DNA of 60,417 bases from Actinoplanes sp. DH11 (lineage in GTDB: Bacteria; Actinomycetota; Actinomycetes; Mycobacteriales; Micromonosporaceae): positions 1 to 60,417 of the forward strand of contig NZ_JAHWGU010000044.1 in the NCBI RefSeq assembly GCF_020873875.1, given 5' to 3'. Positions 1-7,611 of the stretch are shown one piece after another. Every line of letters starts with the position of its first letter. Within the stretch, counting starts at the first letter, position 1. The notes beneath the pieces were generated by a model. That model was not told where the DNA came from. It ran no database searches and saw only the letters and a list, made by a program, of their open reading frames with translations. The translations under genes were made by a program, and so were the position numbers.

Positions 1-63
1 TCCTACCGAACCCGTCACCGGCGAGAACTCCTCGCCAGAGAAACACGCGCCAACCGCTCATAA
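1..63 (+). CDS. C-terminal tail of a transposition protein (partial, IstB-like helper suspected)
   Basis: Only the last 20 codons are in the window: a basic, Arg-rich tail ending RELLARETRANRS before TAA at 61-63. The position, just inside the element's end, is where the helper ATPase gene istB normally ends in IS21-type elements. The tail is too short to assign by sequence, so the assignment rests on context. Confidence 0.35.
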   Translation, partial: SYRTRHRRELLARETRANRS

Positions 64-127
64 CCGCAGGTCCGTGGGGTCAACTTTCCCGAACCCGCAG
101 AGGGTCAGATTTCAGAAAGCGCTGACA
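1..127 (+). mobile_element. Right end of an IS21-like insertion sequence
   Basis: A + strand reading frame enters from the left edge and stops with TAA at 61-63. About 60 bases with no coding frame follow. They hold two spaced copies of a GGGTCA-type motif (76-85 ggggtcaact, 102-110 gggtcagat) and end in gctgaca at 121-127. Several internal GGGTCA-type repeats and a TGTCA-type tip are typical of IS21-family ends from what is known of that family. The tip abuts the DNase gene on the other strand, so its last codons are IS sequence. The left end lies outside the window, so target duplication cannot be checked. Confidence 0.55.
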
Positions 128-870
128 ACGGGTCACCGGGAAGCACGCGGTTGTCGTAGTAGAACTTCGCCATGATCCCACCTTGAGCGTTGTTCTCGCT
201 GGCGGTGATCATGCAGGCACTCGCACCGACGGAGCCCGTGACGCCTGTGGGAGCGGTGATGTTGCAACCCGTGAAGGTCCTGAGCGTCCCGCCGAAGGCC
301 AGACCTTGGTAGGTACTCGCGAGCGGGTACTCATCGCAGCTCTTGCCCGCGATGCTCGGTGCACTGCCGCACGCGCGGCTGCGGTTGAGGTTGATGGTGG
401 CGGCGGTTTCGTTGCGGTAGAGCGGGTCCTCGAAACCCTCGCCGGGCAGTCCCGAGTTCTGTGCCGCAGCAACATGGGCTGCGGGGTGGGGTAGCTGCTC
501 TGGCTGTAGAGGACCTGTGCCGGGAACCACCACACCGAACATCCGACCCGTGCCGGGCGGAATCCGTGTGCTCCGGTTGCGTTGTCACAGTCGGTTTCCC
601 ACAACTCGAAGGTGTAGGAGCCCGAGCCGTATCCCGGTGTGGTCGCCGTGAGATCCCACGCCGTCGTGCAGCTGCCACGAGCTCCCACCGCTGTTGCAGT
701 GGTCTCGGCGCCGGCGGTCCCGGTTCGCATCGCGTTGTTGAGCGGGCTGACGGACTGGGGTGCGAAGTCGGGGACTCCGCCGTCGCCCTCGCGGCGGCAG
801 TTGAGCGCGTTTTCGCCCGGGTTGACCTCAGGCGAAGTTGCGGCATCCTGGTTCGGTGCCAGCCGATGAC
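105..870 (-). pseudogene. Broken NucA/NucB-type secreted deoxyribonuclease
   Basis: The C-terminal part (105 to about 490, minus) carries the NucA/NucB DNase signature: a core SCDEYPLASTYQG followed by ASENNAQGG and an F-Y-N-R-V-L-P-GD tail. Upstream, a second minus frame (about 490 to 870) continues the same protein (ELWETDCDN, then VGCSVWWFPAQVLYSQSSYP). The two frames join if one C is added to the CCCC run at 488-491, so there is a single-base frameshift there. No start codon lies in the upstream frame before an in-frame stop near 880. The final residues SALSEI are encoded by the abutting IS end, so the native C-terminus is lost. The gene therefore has three lesions. A sequencing error could explain the frameshift alone, but not the other two. 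Confidence 0.7.
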
Positions 871-1311
871 ATCATCGCTTCCCTGGCGGCGTGGTCGTCG
901 TGGTTACCCTTCGACGATGCCGCGACCTTGGCTCCTCGGCTTCCAGGCGTATACCTGGCTCGGGAGGGTGAGGGAGGCGGTCTCACCTATGTAGGGATGG
1001 CCGGTGAACGTCGCGGCCAAGGCCTTCGCGGCCGACTGACGGTGTACCGCCGTGGAAAGGCTGCGGTCAGCGGGCTGGGAGAGGCGGTACTGGATCGAGC
1101 TCTGGCGGATCCGGCATTCGTGAAGGGTCACCTCGACGCGGTTCTGGCCGGCCAACCGAGCCGTGCCGCAGTGTGGGCTCAAGACGCTCTGCGGTGGGCG
1201 GATCTGCACATTCGGTGGGCCGTTACCGCGGATCGCCCAGCCGCTGTCGCCCTCGAACGAGCCGTTCTCGATGCCTTGGCGGCGTCGCCACTTTGGAACC
1301 GCGCACGATAG
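856..1311 (+). CDS. GIY-YIG-like small protein
   Basis: About 151 residues from the GTG at 856; a TTG at 838 is an alternative start with no better ribosome site. The N-terminal third reads GVYLAR then LTYVGMAG, followed by Arg and Gly (GLRGRL) and a Tyr. This fits the beta-strand GVY...YVG core and the following conserved Arg of GIY-YIG nuclease domains. A later Glu (ALERAVLD) and the ending LWNR match a group of actinobacterial GIY-YIG-like proteins known from memory. Nuclease activity is inferred from the fold only. The gene begins where the upstream DNase frame is cut off and sits in degraded mobile DNA, so it may be island cargo. It could be a restriction- or repair-type endonuclease, or an inactive homologue. 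Confidence 0.6.
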   Translation: MPADDIIASLAAWSSWLPFDDAATLAPRLPGVYLAREGEGGGLTYVGMAGERRGQGLRGRLTVYRRGKAAVSGLGEAVLDRALADPAFVKGHLDAVLAGQPSRAAVWAQDALRWADLHIRWAVTADRPAAVALERAVLDALAASPLWNRAR

Positions 1312-1336
1312 CGGCCTCTGCGGGGCAAGAGAGTAA

Positions 1337-1666
1337 CCCGTACGGCTGCTGTGCCCGCTTTCAAGAAGCGCCTGGAGCCTCGCTCGGCCGCTCTCCCAGG
1401 ACCTGCGTAGATCCTGGGAACGCCCGATGGCACCGGAGCGGCTGACCCCGGCCCGGGTGCGGCGAGGGTTTCGGAACCTCCGCGCGACCAGCTCCTCGCC
1501 AACGCGTGTAGCTAAACCGAGTCGGCCTGGCCCGGGACGGCCGCCCGGCTCTAGAAACCGACACACCGCGGCCGGCTACGACGTGGGACTCATGCTCGTC
1601 ACCGGCCAGGCACACCAGCGACCGGCCCACCACAAGAAGGGCACCGAGCCCCGCCGCACGGGTTGA
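1337..1666 (+). pseudogene. Transposase C-terminal remnant
   Basis: The frame is open from 1337, just after a TAA, to the TGA at 1664-1666, but has no convincing start of its own. It contains PMAPERLTPARVRRGF, then PSRPGPGRPPGSRNR and DVG. This Pro/Gly/Arg-rich tail is familiar from the C-termini of large actinobacterial DDE transposases, of the kind with LTPARVRRGFRN followed by PGRPPGSKN. The N-terminal catalytic part is missing. After the stop, another frame continues with LKHKLKRPL, suggesting a second frameshift near 1662. Upstream and downstream bases to 1898 show no intact gene. This is a decayed element, not a functional CDS. Confidence 0.6.
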
Positions 1667-1854
1667 AGCACAAGCTGAAGCGGCCACTCAACAGCGCGCC
1701 CGCGCTGGAGTAAGCGCGCCAGGAACATGCGGTGCGTCACAGAAACACGTCTTCGCAGGTGAAAGCCGCGCGCCCCGCCTGATGTAAGCCCTAAAGCCGA
1801 ACTTGACCACTTACACGCTGCTGACATGCAAGGTTCAGATGCATCTGCGGCTAT

Positions 1855-1886
1855 CATGTCCCACATTGACACGCATGTGGGACATG
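1855..1886. repeat. Perfect 12-bp inverted repeat beside tRNA-Leu
   Basis: CATGTCCCACAT at 1855-1866 and ATGTGGGACATG at 1875-1886 are perfectly complementary across an 8-base loop. The hairpin lies 12 bases beyond the tRNA 3' CCA on the tRNA's own strand, so it could terminate the tRNA transcript although no T run follows. A protein-binding dyad or integration-related site is the alternative. Confidence 0.6.
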
Positions 1887-1898
1887 GATGCGATGTAT

Positions 1899-1986
1899 TG
1901 GTGTCCGAGGGGGGACTTGAACCCCCACGCCCGATAAAGGGCACTAGCACCTCAAGCTAGCGCGTCTGCCATTCCGCCACCCGGAC
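1899..1986 (-). tRNA. tRNA-Leu (anticodon GAG)
   Basis: Read on the minus strand from 1986, the acceptor GTCCGGG pairs with CTCGGAC (1903-1909, one G-T pair). The D-arm is GGCGGAATGGCAGACGC. The anticodon stem CTAGC/GCTAG encloses loop TTGAGGT, giving GAG. A long class II variable arm (about gtgccctttatcgggcgt) follows, then T-arm GGGGG-TTCAAGT-CCCCC. The discriminator A at 1902 is followed by an encoded CCA (1899-1901). The structure is intact. tRNA 3' ends are frequent integration sites, and mobile remnants lie on this tRNA's 3' side. Confidence 0.95.
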
Positions 1987-2022
1987 TTGCGGGACTAATT
2001 TAGCAAGCCCTCGAACCTCCCT

Positions 2023-3000
2023 TCACGCAGGGTCGTACAGCGTCACCATCGCCTGTGCGCTCCCCCGCATCAGCTCGCGCAGCTCAGCCGGTTCCAGCAC
2101 CTCGACGTCGGCGCCGAGGCGCAGGAATTCGGCGTGTGCGTGCCGGACTGATTCGATGGGTAGCGTCACCGTGGTCCACCCGTCCGGGTCGGGGTCGCCC
2201 AGGCCTGCGGTGACGCCGCGGTGCATGGCTCGGGTCATCAGGTACGGGATGCGGTCTAGCGCGGCCGGTGAGAGTCGCACGGTGGCCTGGTCGCGGTGCA
2301 GCCGGCGTTCGAAGTCCTCGGCCCACGTCGTCCATGTCGACGCCAGATCGAAGTCGGCCGGGCGTTCGAAGGTTTCGTCGAGCACCTCGAGGGCCAGGAT
2401 CGTTGCCACGCGGTAGGTGCGCAGCGACGCCGACACCCGTGCCACGAAGTACCAGACACCGGCTTTGAGCACGATGCCGAGCGGCTCGATGATCCGGTCC
2501 ACCTCGTGCGGGGGACGCCATCGGCGGTACGTCATGCGGGCTCGCCGGCGCTCCCAGACGGCATGGGCGAGAGCGGACAGGTGGGGGTGGGTCTCGGTTT
2601 CGCGGAACCAGCCGGCGGGGTCGAGGTGGAACCGGTCTTTGATCTCGCCGACGCTGCGGTTCAGCCGGGCCGGGAGGGCTGCTCGCAGCTTCAGTTCGGC
2701 GGTGGCCAGGACGGCGCCGAGGCCGAGTTCGGCGGCTGCGGACGGTACGCCGGCCAGGAAGATCGAGCCGGCTTCCTGCGGGGTCAGCCCGGTCAGTCGT
2801 GTCCGATAGCCATCAACGAGCTGGTAGCCGCCGCCGGCGCCGAGTTCGGCGTAGACGGGGACGCCTGCTTCGGCGAGCGCCTCGATGTCGCGGTACACCG
2901 TGCGCACCGAGACGTCGAGCTCGGCGGCGAGTTGCTGGGCGGTGAGCCGGCCACGGTCTTGCAGCAGCAGGACGACGGACAACAACCGGCTGGCGCGCAT
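2023..3000 (-). CDS. WYL-domain transcriptional regulator
   Basis: About 325 residues from the ATG at 3000. The frame extends 7 codons further upstream, but the helix-turn-helix begins at once here. An N-terminal winged helix (residues 1-60, with LTAQQLAAELDVSVRTVYRD as recognition part) is followed by a WYL region: WRPPHEVDRIIEPLGIVL, WYFVARV and the Arg/Thr pair near TYRVATI. WYL proteins sense small ligands or nucleic acids through this pocket and usually repress or activate neighbouring genes. The gene is divergent from the VOC-family gene at 3092, and the 91-bp gap is its likely target. The ligand is unknown. Confidence 0.85.
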   Translation of the reverse strand: MRASRLLSVVLLLQDRGRLTAQQLAAELDVSVRTVYRDIEALAEAGVPVYAELGAGGGYQLVDGYRTRLTGLTPQEAGSIFLAGVPSAAAELGLGAVLATAELKLRAALPARLNRSVGEIKDRFHLDPAGWFRETETHPHLSALAHAVWERRRARMTYRRWRPPHEVDRIIEPLGIVLKAGVWYFVARVSASLRTYRVATILALEVLDETFERPADFDLASTWTTWAEDFERRLHRDQATVRLSPAALDRIPYLMTRAMHRGVTAGLGDPDPDGWTTVTLPIESVRHAHAEFLRLGADVEVLEPAELRELMRGSAQAMVTLYDPA

Positions 3001-3091
3001 GACCGGAAGACTGCCACACAAGGCTGACAGCAGATGTCAGTCATCGGCGCGCACAGTGTTGCCTGACCGGACCGAAGAAGGGGAATTCAGC

Positions 3092-3448
3092 ATGGCAACC
3101 GCCCGATACGTCGGCGTCTCCCTCGACACCGACAACCCGCAGCAACTCGCCGACTTCTACAGCAAGCTGCTGGACGCGGAGATCACTTACACCAGCGACG
3201 AGTTCGTCTACATCCAGACGCCCGGCATCGGCTTCGTCAAGGTCGACAAGCACGTACCGCCCACCTGGCCCAACCCGGACGTGCCGAAACAGTCGCACTT
3301 CGAACTCGGCGTCGATGACCTGGACGCCGGCGAGGCCGCCGTTGTCGCGCTCGGCGCGACCAAGCCCGAGTTCCAGCCTCAGCCGGACCGGTGGCGGGTC
3401 CTGCTCGATCCCGCCGGTCACCCGTTCTGCATCTCGGCCTCGATGTAG
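3092..3448 (+). CDS. VOC (glyoxalase/bleomycin-resistance fold) family protein
   Basis: 118 residues, the usual length for one two-module VOC protein. The ATG at 3092 is chosen because gaagggga lies 7-14 bases upstream. The first module reads YVGVSLDTDNPQQLADFY and the second HFELGVDDLDAGEAAVVAL, with the typical C-terminal LLDPAGHPFCI. VOC proteins bind a metal through His/Glu residues and act as isomerases, dioxygenases or antibiotic-binding proteins; the substrate cannot be told here. The gene is divergent from the WYL regulator, which probably controls it, and is followed by a strong hairpin. Confidence 0.85.
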   Translation: MATARYVGVSLDTDNPQQLADFYSKLLDAEITYTSDEFVYIQTPGIGFVKVDKHVPPTWPNPDVPKQSHFELGVDDLDAGEAAVVALGATKPEFQPQPDRWRVLLDPAGHPFCISASM

Positions 3449-3467
3449 TACGTCAGGAGTCAAGCAG

Positions 3468-3507
3468 CAGCCGTCACGCCGACCGCAAACGATCGGCGTG
3501 GCGGCTG
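3468..3507 (+). terminator. Hairpin terminator after the VOC gene
   Basis: A 15-bp stem (cagccgtcacgccga with tcggcgtggcggctg, one G-T pair) closes a 10-base loop, 20 bases after the VOC stop. There is no T run, as is usual in actinobacteria. It separates the VOC gene from the furA promoter. Confidence 0.65.
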
Positions 3508-3587
3508 TCGCCGTGCCCGGACCGGTGACCTTGGTTACCGACACGCCTGCGACACCTCGAGTACACCCGAACTGCACCGTGCCAAAA

Positions 3588-3609
3588 CTTGATTCATTCC
3601 AGAAAAGGC
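3588..3609 (+). promoter_or_regulatory. FurA-type operator/promoter upstream of furA
   Basis: The segment cttgattcattccagaaaag lies 17-38 bases before the furA ATG. It closely resembles, from memory, the AT-rich element (TTGACT-ATTCCAGAAAAGGG type) upstream of mycobacterial furA, which FurA binds for autorepression and which overlaps the promoter. Position and sequence both fit control of furA-katG by oxidative stress. Confidence 0.6.
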
Positions 3610-3625
3610 CGCTAAGGTTCCTCGC

Positions 3626-4069
3626 ATGACGGCCGACATCGAGACTCAGCTCCGTGCGGTCTCGTTGCGCGTGACCCGTCCTCGAGTGGCGGTGCTGGCA
3701 GCGCTTCGCGACCACCCGCACGTGGACACCGACACCGTGATCGACCTCGTTCGGGCGGATCTCCCTTCGGTCTCCCACCAGGCGGTTTACGATGTGCTAC
3801 GTGCGCTCACCGATGCCGGTCTGGTGCGCCGCATCCAGCCTGCCGGAGCGACCGCCCGCTACGAGTGCCGGGTCGATGACAACCACCACCACGTGGTCTG
3901 CCGCTCCTGCGGAGCGATCGCCGACGTCGACTGCGCGGTCGGTCCCGCCCCCTGTCTCACCGCCTCCAACGATCACGGGTTCGTGGTCGACGAGGCGGAG
4001 GTCGTCTATTGGGGCGTCTGCCCCGACTGCTTGACGAAGAACACCGCCAGTTCGGAAGGAATCAGATGA
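3626..4069 (+). CDS. furA: Ferric-uptake-family repressor FurA
   Basis: 147 residues with the Fur layout: N-terminal winged helix (RVTRPRVAVLAAL, then SVSHQAVYDVLRALTDAGLV) and a C-terminal metal-binding dimerisation domain. The motif HHHVVCRSCG and the later pair CPDC give the Cys4 zinc site. FurA represses itself and the downstream catalase-peroxidase and is relieved by peroxide. Its TGA overlaps the katG ATG (ATGA at 4066-4069), so the two are translationally coupled. The conserved AT-rich element at 3588 supports autoregulation. CatR/PerR-type naming is also possible. Confidence 0.93.
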   Translation: MTADIETQLRAVSLRVTRPRVAVLAALRDHPHVDTDTVIDLVRADLPSVSHQAVYDVLRALTDAGLVRRIQPAGATARYECRVDDNHHHVVCRSCGAIADVDCAVGPAPCLTASNDHGFVVDEAEVVYWGVCPDCLTKNTASSEGIR

Positions 4070-6336
4070 GCGACACCCAAGACACTCCGGCCAGCGCGCA
4101 GGGCGTGGACGCGAAGGCCGCTGCGGGCTGCCCGGTCGCCCACGACTCGGTGACCGCGCACGGCAGCGAGAGCGAGAACCCGGCGATCGACTCGCCGACC
4201 CCGAAGACCGGTGGCCGGCCGCACACCAACCGGGACTGGTGGCCCAACCAGCTCGACCTGTCGGTGCTGCACGCGCACTCCTCGAAGGTGAACCCGCTGG
4301 GCGAGGCGTTCGACTACGCCAAGGAGTTCCAGAAGCTCGACGTCGAGGCCATCAAGCGCGACATCACCGAGGTCCTCACCACCTCGCAGGACTGGTGGCC
4401 GGCCGACTTCGGTCACTACGGCGGTCTGATGATCCGGATGAGCTGGCACGCCGCCGGCACGTACCGCATCCAGGACGGCCGCGGCGGCGCCGGTGACGGT
4501 GGACAGCGCTTCGCCCCGCTCAACAGCTGGCCGGACAACGCCAACCTGGACAAGGCCCGCCGTCTGCTGTGGCCGGTCAAGGCGAAGTACGGTCAGAAGA
4601 TCTCCTGGGCCGACCTGCTGGTCCTGGCCGGTAACGTGGCCCTGGAGTCGATGGGCTTCAAGACCTTCGGCTTCGGTTTCGGCCGCGTCGACGTGTGGGA
4701 GCCCGAGGAGATCTTCTGGGGTCCCGAGGACACCTGGCTCGGCGACGAGCGTTACGCCTCCGACAGCACCATGGCCGAGGGCGTCGGCGCCACCGAGATG
4801 GGCCTCATCTACGTCAACCCGGAGGGCCCGCGCGGCAACGCCGACCCGCTGGCTGCCGCCCACTTCATCCGGGAGACCTTCGCCCGGATGGCGATGAACG
4901 ACGAGGAGACCGTCGCGCTGATCGCCGGCGGCCACACCTTCGGCAAGACCCACGGCGCCGCGCCCGCCGACAACCACGTCGGCCCGGAGCCGGAGGCCGC
5001 GCCGCTGGAGGCGCAGGGCCTCGGCTGGCTGAGCACGCACGGCAGCGGCAAGGGCGGCGACACCATCACCAGCGGCCTCGAGGTCACCTGGACCGACCGG
5101 CCCACCGAGTGGAGCAACCGCTTCTTCGAGATCCTTTTCGGGTACGAGTGGGAGCTCACCACCAGCCCCGCCGGTGCCAAGCAGTGGGTCGCCAAGACCA
5201 CTGACGAGATCATCCCGGACGCACACGACCCGTCCCGCAAGCACCGCCCGACGATGCTGACGACCGACCTGTCGCTGCGCGTCGACCCGGCGTACGAGAA
5301 GATCTCCCGCCGTTTCCTGGAGAACCCGGAGGAGTTCCGCCTCGCGTTCGCCAAGGCCTGGTACAAGCTGCTGCACCGTGACATGGGCCCGGTCGAGCGC
5401 TTCCTCGGCCCGTGGGTGCCGGAGGCGCAGCTCTGGCAGGACCCGGTCCCGGCCGTCGAGGGCCCGCTGGTCAGCGACGCCGACGTGGCAGCGCTCAAGG
5501 CCAAGGTGCTGGACTCTGGCCTGTCCGTCGCGCAGCTGGTCTCCACCGCCTGGGCGTCGGCCGCGAGCTACCGCTCCACCGACAAGCGCGGTGGCGCCAA
5601 CGGTGCCCGCATCCGCCTCGAGCCGCAGCGCAGCTGGGAGGTCAACCAGCCGGTCGCGCCGGTCGTGGACGCCCTCGAGAAGATCCAGCAGGAGTTCAAC
5701 GCCGCCGGTGGCGCGCAGATCTCCCTCGCCGACCTGATCGTGCTGGCCGGTTCCGCCGCCGTCGAGAAGGCCGCGAAGGACGCCGGCGTCGAGGTCACCG
5801 TGCCGTTCCACCCGGGCCGCACGGACGCCACCCAGGAGCAGACCGACGTCGAGTCGTTCAAGGTCCTGGAGCCGCGCGCCGACGGTTTCCGCAACTACCT
5901 GCGGCCGGGCGAGAAGACCCAGCCGGAGGTCCTGCTCGTCGACCGGGCGTACATGCTGAACCTGACCGCGCCGGAGATGACCGTCCTGGTCGGCGGCCTG
6001 CGCTCGCTGGGCAACAACGTCGGCGACAGCAAGCACGGCGTGCTCACCGACAAGCCCGGCGCCCTCACCAACGACTTCTTCTTCAACCTGCTCTCCCCGG
6101 GCACGAAGTGGAAGGCGTCGCAGGGCGAGGAGCACGTGTACGAGATCCGCGACCTCGCCACCGACCAGGTGAAGTGGACCGCCACCGCGGTCGACCTCAT
6201 CTTCGGCTCGAACTCGCAGCTGCGGGCCCTCGCCGAGGTGTACGCCAGCGCCGACGCCAAGGAGAAGTTCGTCAACGACTTCGTCGCGGCGTGGACGAAG
6301 GTCATGGAGCTCGACCGCTTCGACCTGAAGAAGTGA
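4066..6336 (+). CDS. katG: Catalase-peroxidase KatG
   Basis: 756 residues, full length for the family. The N-terminal haem domain contains the distal site MIRMSWHAAGTYR (Arg, Trp, His) and the proximal His in GGHTFGKTHGA. The residues of the Met-Tyr-Trp adduct that gives catalase activity are present: Trp in QDWWPADFG (about residue 110), Tyr in GLIYVNPEGP and Met in FARMAMNDEE. The duplicated C-terminal domain follows (from about residue 430) and ends normally. The enzyme removes hydrogen peroxide in the cytoplasm and activates isoniazid-like pro-drugs in related bacteria. It is coupled to furA by a 4-base overlap, with aggaat inside furA as ribosome site, and followed by tandem 17-bp repeats and a terminator. 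Confidence 0.97.
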   Translation: MSDTQDTPASAQGVDAKAAAGCPVAHDSVTAHGSESENPAIDSPTPKTGGRPHTNRDWWPNQLDLSVLHAHSSKVNPLGEAFDYAKEFQKLDVEAIKRDITEVLTTSQDWWPADFGHYGGLMIRMSWHAAGTYRIQDGRGGAGDGGQRFAPLNSWPDNANLDKARRLLWPVKAKYGQKISWADLLVLAGNVALESMGFKTFGFGFGRVDVWEPEEIFWGPEDTWLGDERYASDSTMAEGVGATEMGLIYVNPEGPRGNADPLAAAHFIRETFARMAMNDEETVALIAGGHTFGKTHGAAPADNHVGPEPEAAPLEAQGLGWLSTHGSGKGGDTITSGLEVTWTDRPTEWSNRFFEILFGYEWELTTSPAGAKQWVAKTTDEIIPDAHDPSRKHRPTMLTTDLSLRVDPAYEKISRRFLENPEEFRLAFAKAWYKLLHRDMGPVERFLGPWVPEAQLWQDPVPAVEGPLVSDADVAALKAKVLDSGLSVAQLVSTAWASAASYRSTDKRGGANGARIRLEPQRSWEVNQPVAPVVDALEKIQQEFNAAGGAQISLADLIVLAGSAAVEKAAKDAGVEVTVPFHPGRTDATQEQTDVESFKVLEPRADGFRNYLRPGEKTQPEVLLVDRAYMLNLTAPEMTVLVGGLRSLGNNVGDSKHGVLTDKPGALTNDFFFNLLSPGTKWKASQGEEHVYEIRDLATDQVKWTATAVDLIFGSNSQLRALAEVYASADAKEKFVNDFVAAWTKVMELDRFDLKK

Positions 6337-6349
6337 TCCAGCCCTGATG

Positions 6350-6400
6350 CTGTTCCAGCAGTGACACTGCTTCAGTAGTGACGCTGTTTGAGCAGTGACG
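6350..6400 (+). repeat. Three tandem 17-bp repeats after katG
   Basis: The units ctgttccagcagtgaca, ctgcttcagtagtgacg and ctgtttgagcagtgacg follow one another exactly. They begin 14 bases after the katG stop and end 3 bases before the terminator stem. They form part of the katG 3' untranslated region. Confidence 0.8.
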
Positions 6401-6403
6401 ACG

Positions 6404-6430
6404 AAGCCCCGGCCTGTTCGGCCGGGGCTT
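6404..6430 (+). terminator. Terminator of furA-katG
   Basis: Perfect 11-bp stem aagccccggcc / ggccggggctt with a 5-base loop, followed by tctcgtt. It ends the furA-katG transcript. Confidence 0.85.
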
Positions 6431-6448
6431 TCTCGTTAAGGTGGCGAT

Positions 6449-6967
6449 GTGGACATCCCTGGCCTCGGAACCGTCGTCGAAGATGCCGACCTCGGCTGGC
6501 ACATGAGCGAACCGGTGCCGGTGCCGGTGCTCGGCGGGGCGGCGTGCCGGTTCGCACTCGAGGGCTACGACGACGATCCGGCACCGGAGGACTTCCACGC
6601 GGCGATCCGGGCCTTCCGGGCACTGGACCGGGCGGCCCTCGACGCGGCGGCGCCTTCGATCTACGCGTACTACCGCGACGTCCTGGACGACGGCGGCGAC
6701 GACCCGGTTCACATCGACGGACCGGACCGGGTTCTCGACCACGTCCAGCTCGGCGACGAACCGCATGTCAGCAGGGACGAGTACGGCGACAAGCACGTCT
6801 ACGTCTCCGTCGAGTGCGAGTGCGACTGGGAGCCGGAGCACGGCCTGCAGATCGTGTTCCGCGACGGCGCCGAGGTGACGAAGGTCGGACCGTACGACGG
6901 TCACCTCACCAATGCGGCGGCCTACGCCGACGAACAGCTCGAAGGCGTGGTCTACCCCACGCGTTGA
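6449..6967 (+). CDS. DUF6985-like protein of unknown function
   Basis: 172 residues, strongly acidic, from GTG 6449. No signal peptide or membrane segment is visible. The C-terminal half holds HVYVSVECECDWEPEHGLQI, then VGPYDGHLTNAAAY. This C-x-C-x-W-E-x-E-H-G-L and DGH-TN pattern matches my memory of the DUF6985 family, which resembles immunity or SMI1/KNR4-like single-domain proteins. No enzymatic role is known. It follows the katG terminator, so it has its own promoter, and it is convergent with the YjbR-type gene, with only 11 bases between. Confidence 0.6.
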   Translation: MDIPGLGTVVEDADLGWHMSEPVPVPVLGGAACRFALEGYDDDPAPEDFHAAIRAFRALDRAALDAAAPSIYAYYRDVLDDGGDDPVHIDGPDRVLDHVQLGDEPHVSRDEYGDKHVYVSVECECDWEPEHGLQIVFRDGAEVTKVGPYDGHLTNAAAYADEQLEGVVYPTR

Positions 6968-6978
6968 GGGCCGTCCGC

Positions 6979-7374
6979 TCACGCCGTGGCGTCGAGCGCG
7001 GCGACCCGGCGCGACCCCGCCGTCCGACGGTAACTGGCGTCCAGCAACTCCCGGATCTCATCCCAGTCGCTGTCGTCGCCCACATCCACGCCCACCCACC
7101 CGGAAGGGCCCAGGTAGGCCGGCACGTAACACCGCTCCTCCCCCAGCAGAGCCTCCCGCTCCTGCGGGTCGAGCAGCACGAGCACCGACTGCTCGTGCTG
7201 CCGGTACGCGCCGTCGACCTTCACCGATCCCCCGTAGTAAGCGAAGATCTTGGTAGTGAAGAACACCGGCCGCCCGTGCGAGATCTTCTCGGCCGCGTCG
7301 GGGAAGGCCAGCGCGAGCGCCCGCACACGCCCCAGAATCGGATCCGCCTCGTCGAACATCCTCGGGTGAGCCAC
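6979..7374 (-). CDS. MmcQ/YjbR-family DNA-binding-like protein
   Basis: 131 residues from the GTG at 7374 (VAHPRMFDE); the frame extends six codons further up. The fold marker FPDAAEKISHGRPVFFTTKIFAYYGG is typical of MmcQ/YjbR (CyaY-like fold) proteins; it is followed by SVLVLLDPQEREALL and a C-terminal WDEIRELLDASYRR. Members are called DNA-binding by similarity, but a precise role is not established. It lies downstream of the response-regulator gene on the same strand, separated by the 7430-7606 repeat block. Confidence 0.8.
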   Translation of the reverse strand: MAHPRMFDEADPILGRVRALALAFPDAAEKISHGRPVFFTTKIFAYYGGSVKVDGAYRQHEQSVLVLLDPQEREALLGEERCYVPAYLGPSGWVGVDVGDDSDWDEIRELLDASYRRTAGSRRVAALDATA

Positions 7375-7429
7375 ACCCGATGCTAAGCCCACCAGCAGTG
7401 ATCACGCCGCCCCTCGCCGCGTCCCGGGC

Positions 7430-7606
7430 GCAAGCACCTGCGGGCCGCAAGCACCACCCCCGGGCCGCAGCACCACCCGGCGCCGCAAGCAGCTGTGCGC
7501 CACAAGCGACCCGGGCCGCAAGCAACCCAGTCCGCAAGCACCTGCGCACCGCAAGCAACCCGGGCCGCAAGCACCTGCGCGCGGCAAGCAACCCGGGTCG
7601 CAAGTA
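7430..7606. repeat. Array of about ten GCAAGCA-headed repeats
   Basis: Units of 15-20 bp each start gcaagca (or caagc) and continue acctgcg or acccgggcc. Examples are gcaagcacctgcgcacc and gcaagcaacccgggcc, each present more than once. The block fills the gap between the response regulator stop (7612) and the MmcQ/YjbR start. No gene is seen in it. Confidence 0.8.
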
Positions 7607-7611
7607 TGGGT

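Noticed and set aside
1667..1898. Additional gene between transposase remnant and tRNA
   Set aside because: No frame with a start and protein-like composition; only the dyad at 1855-1886 stands out.
4006..6135. A 709-codon open frame opposite katG
   Set aside because: Antisense shadow of a strongly biased high-GC gene. The katG strand has every family motif.
6388..7386. A 332-codon + strand frame over 6388-7386
   Set aside because: It starts in the terminator and covers the DUF6985-like gene in another frame with Arg-rich composition.
7430..7606. CRISPR array
   Set aside because: Units are 15-20 bp with no constant repeat plus unique spacer, and no cas gene is present.
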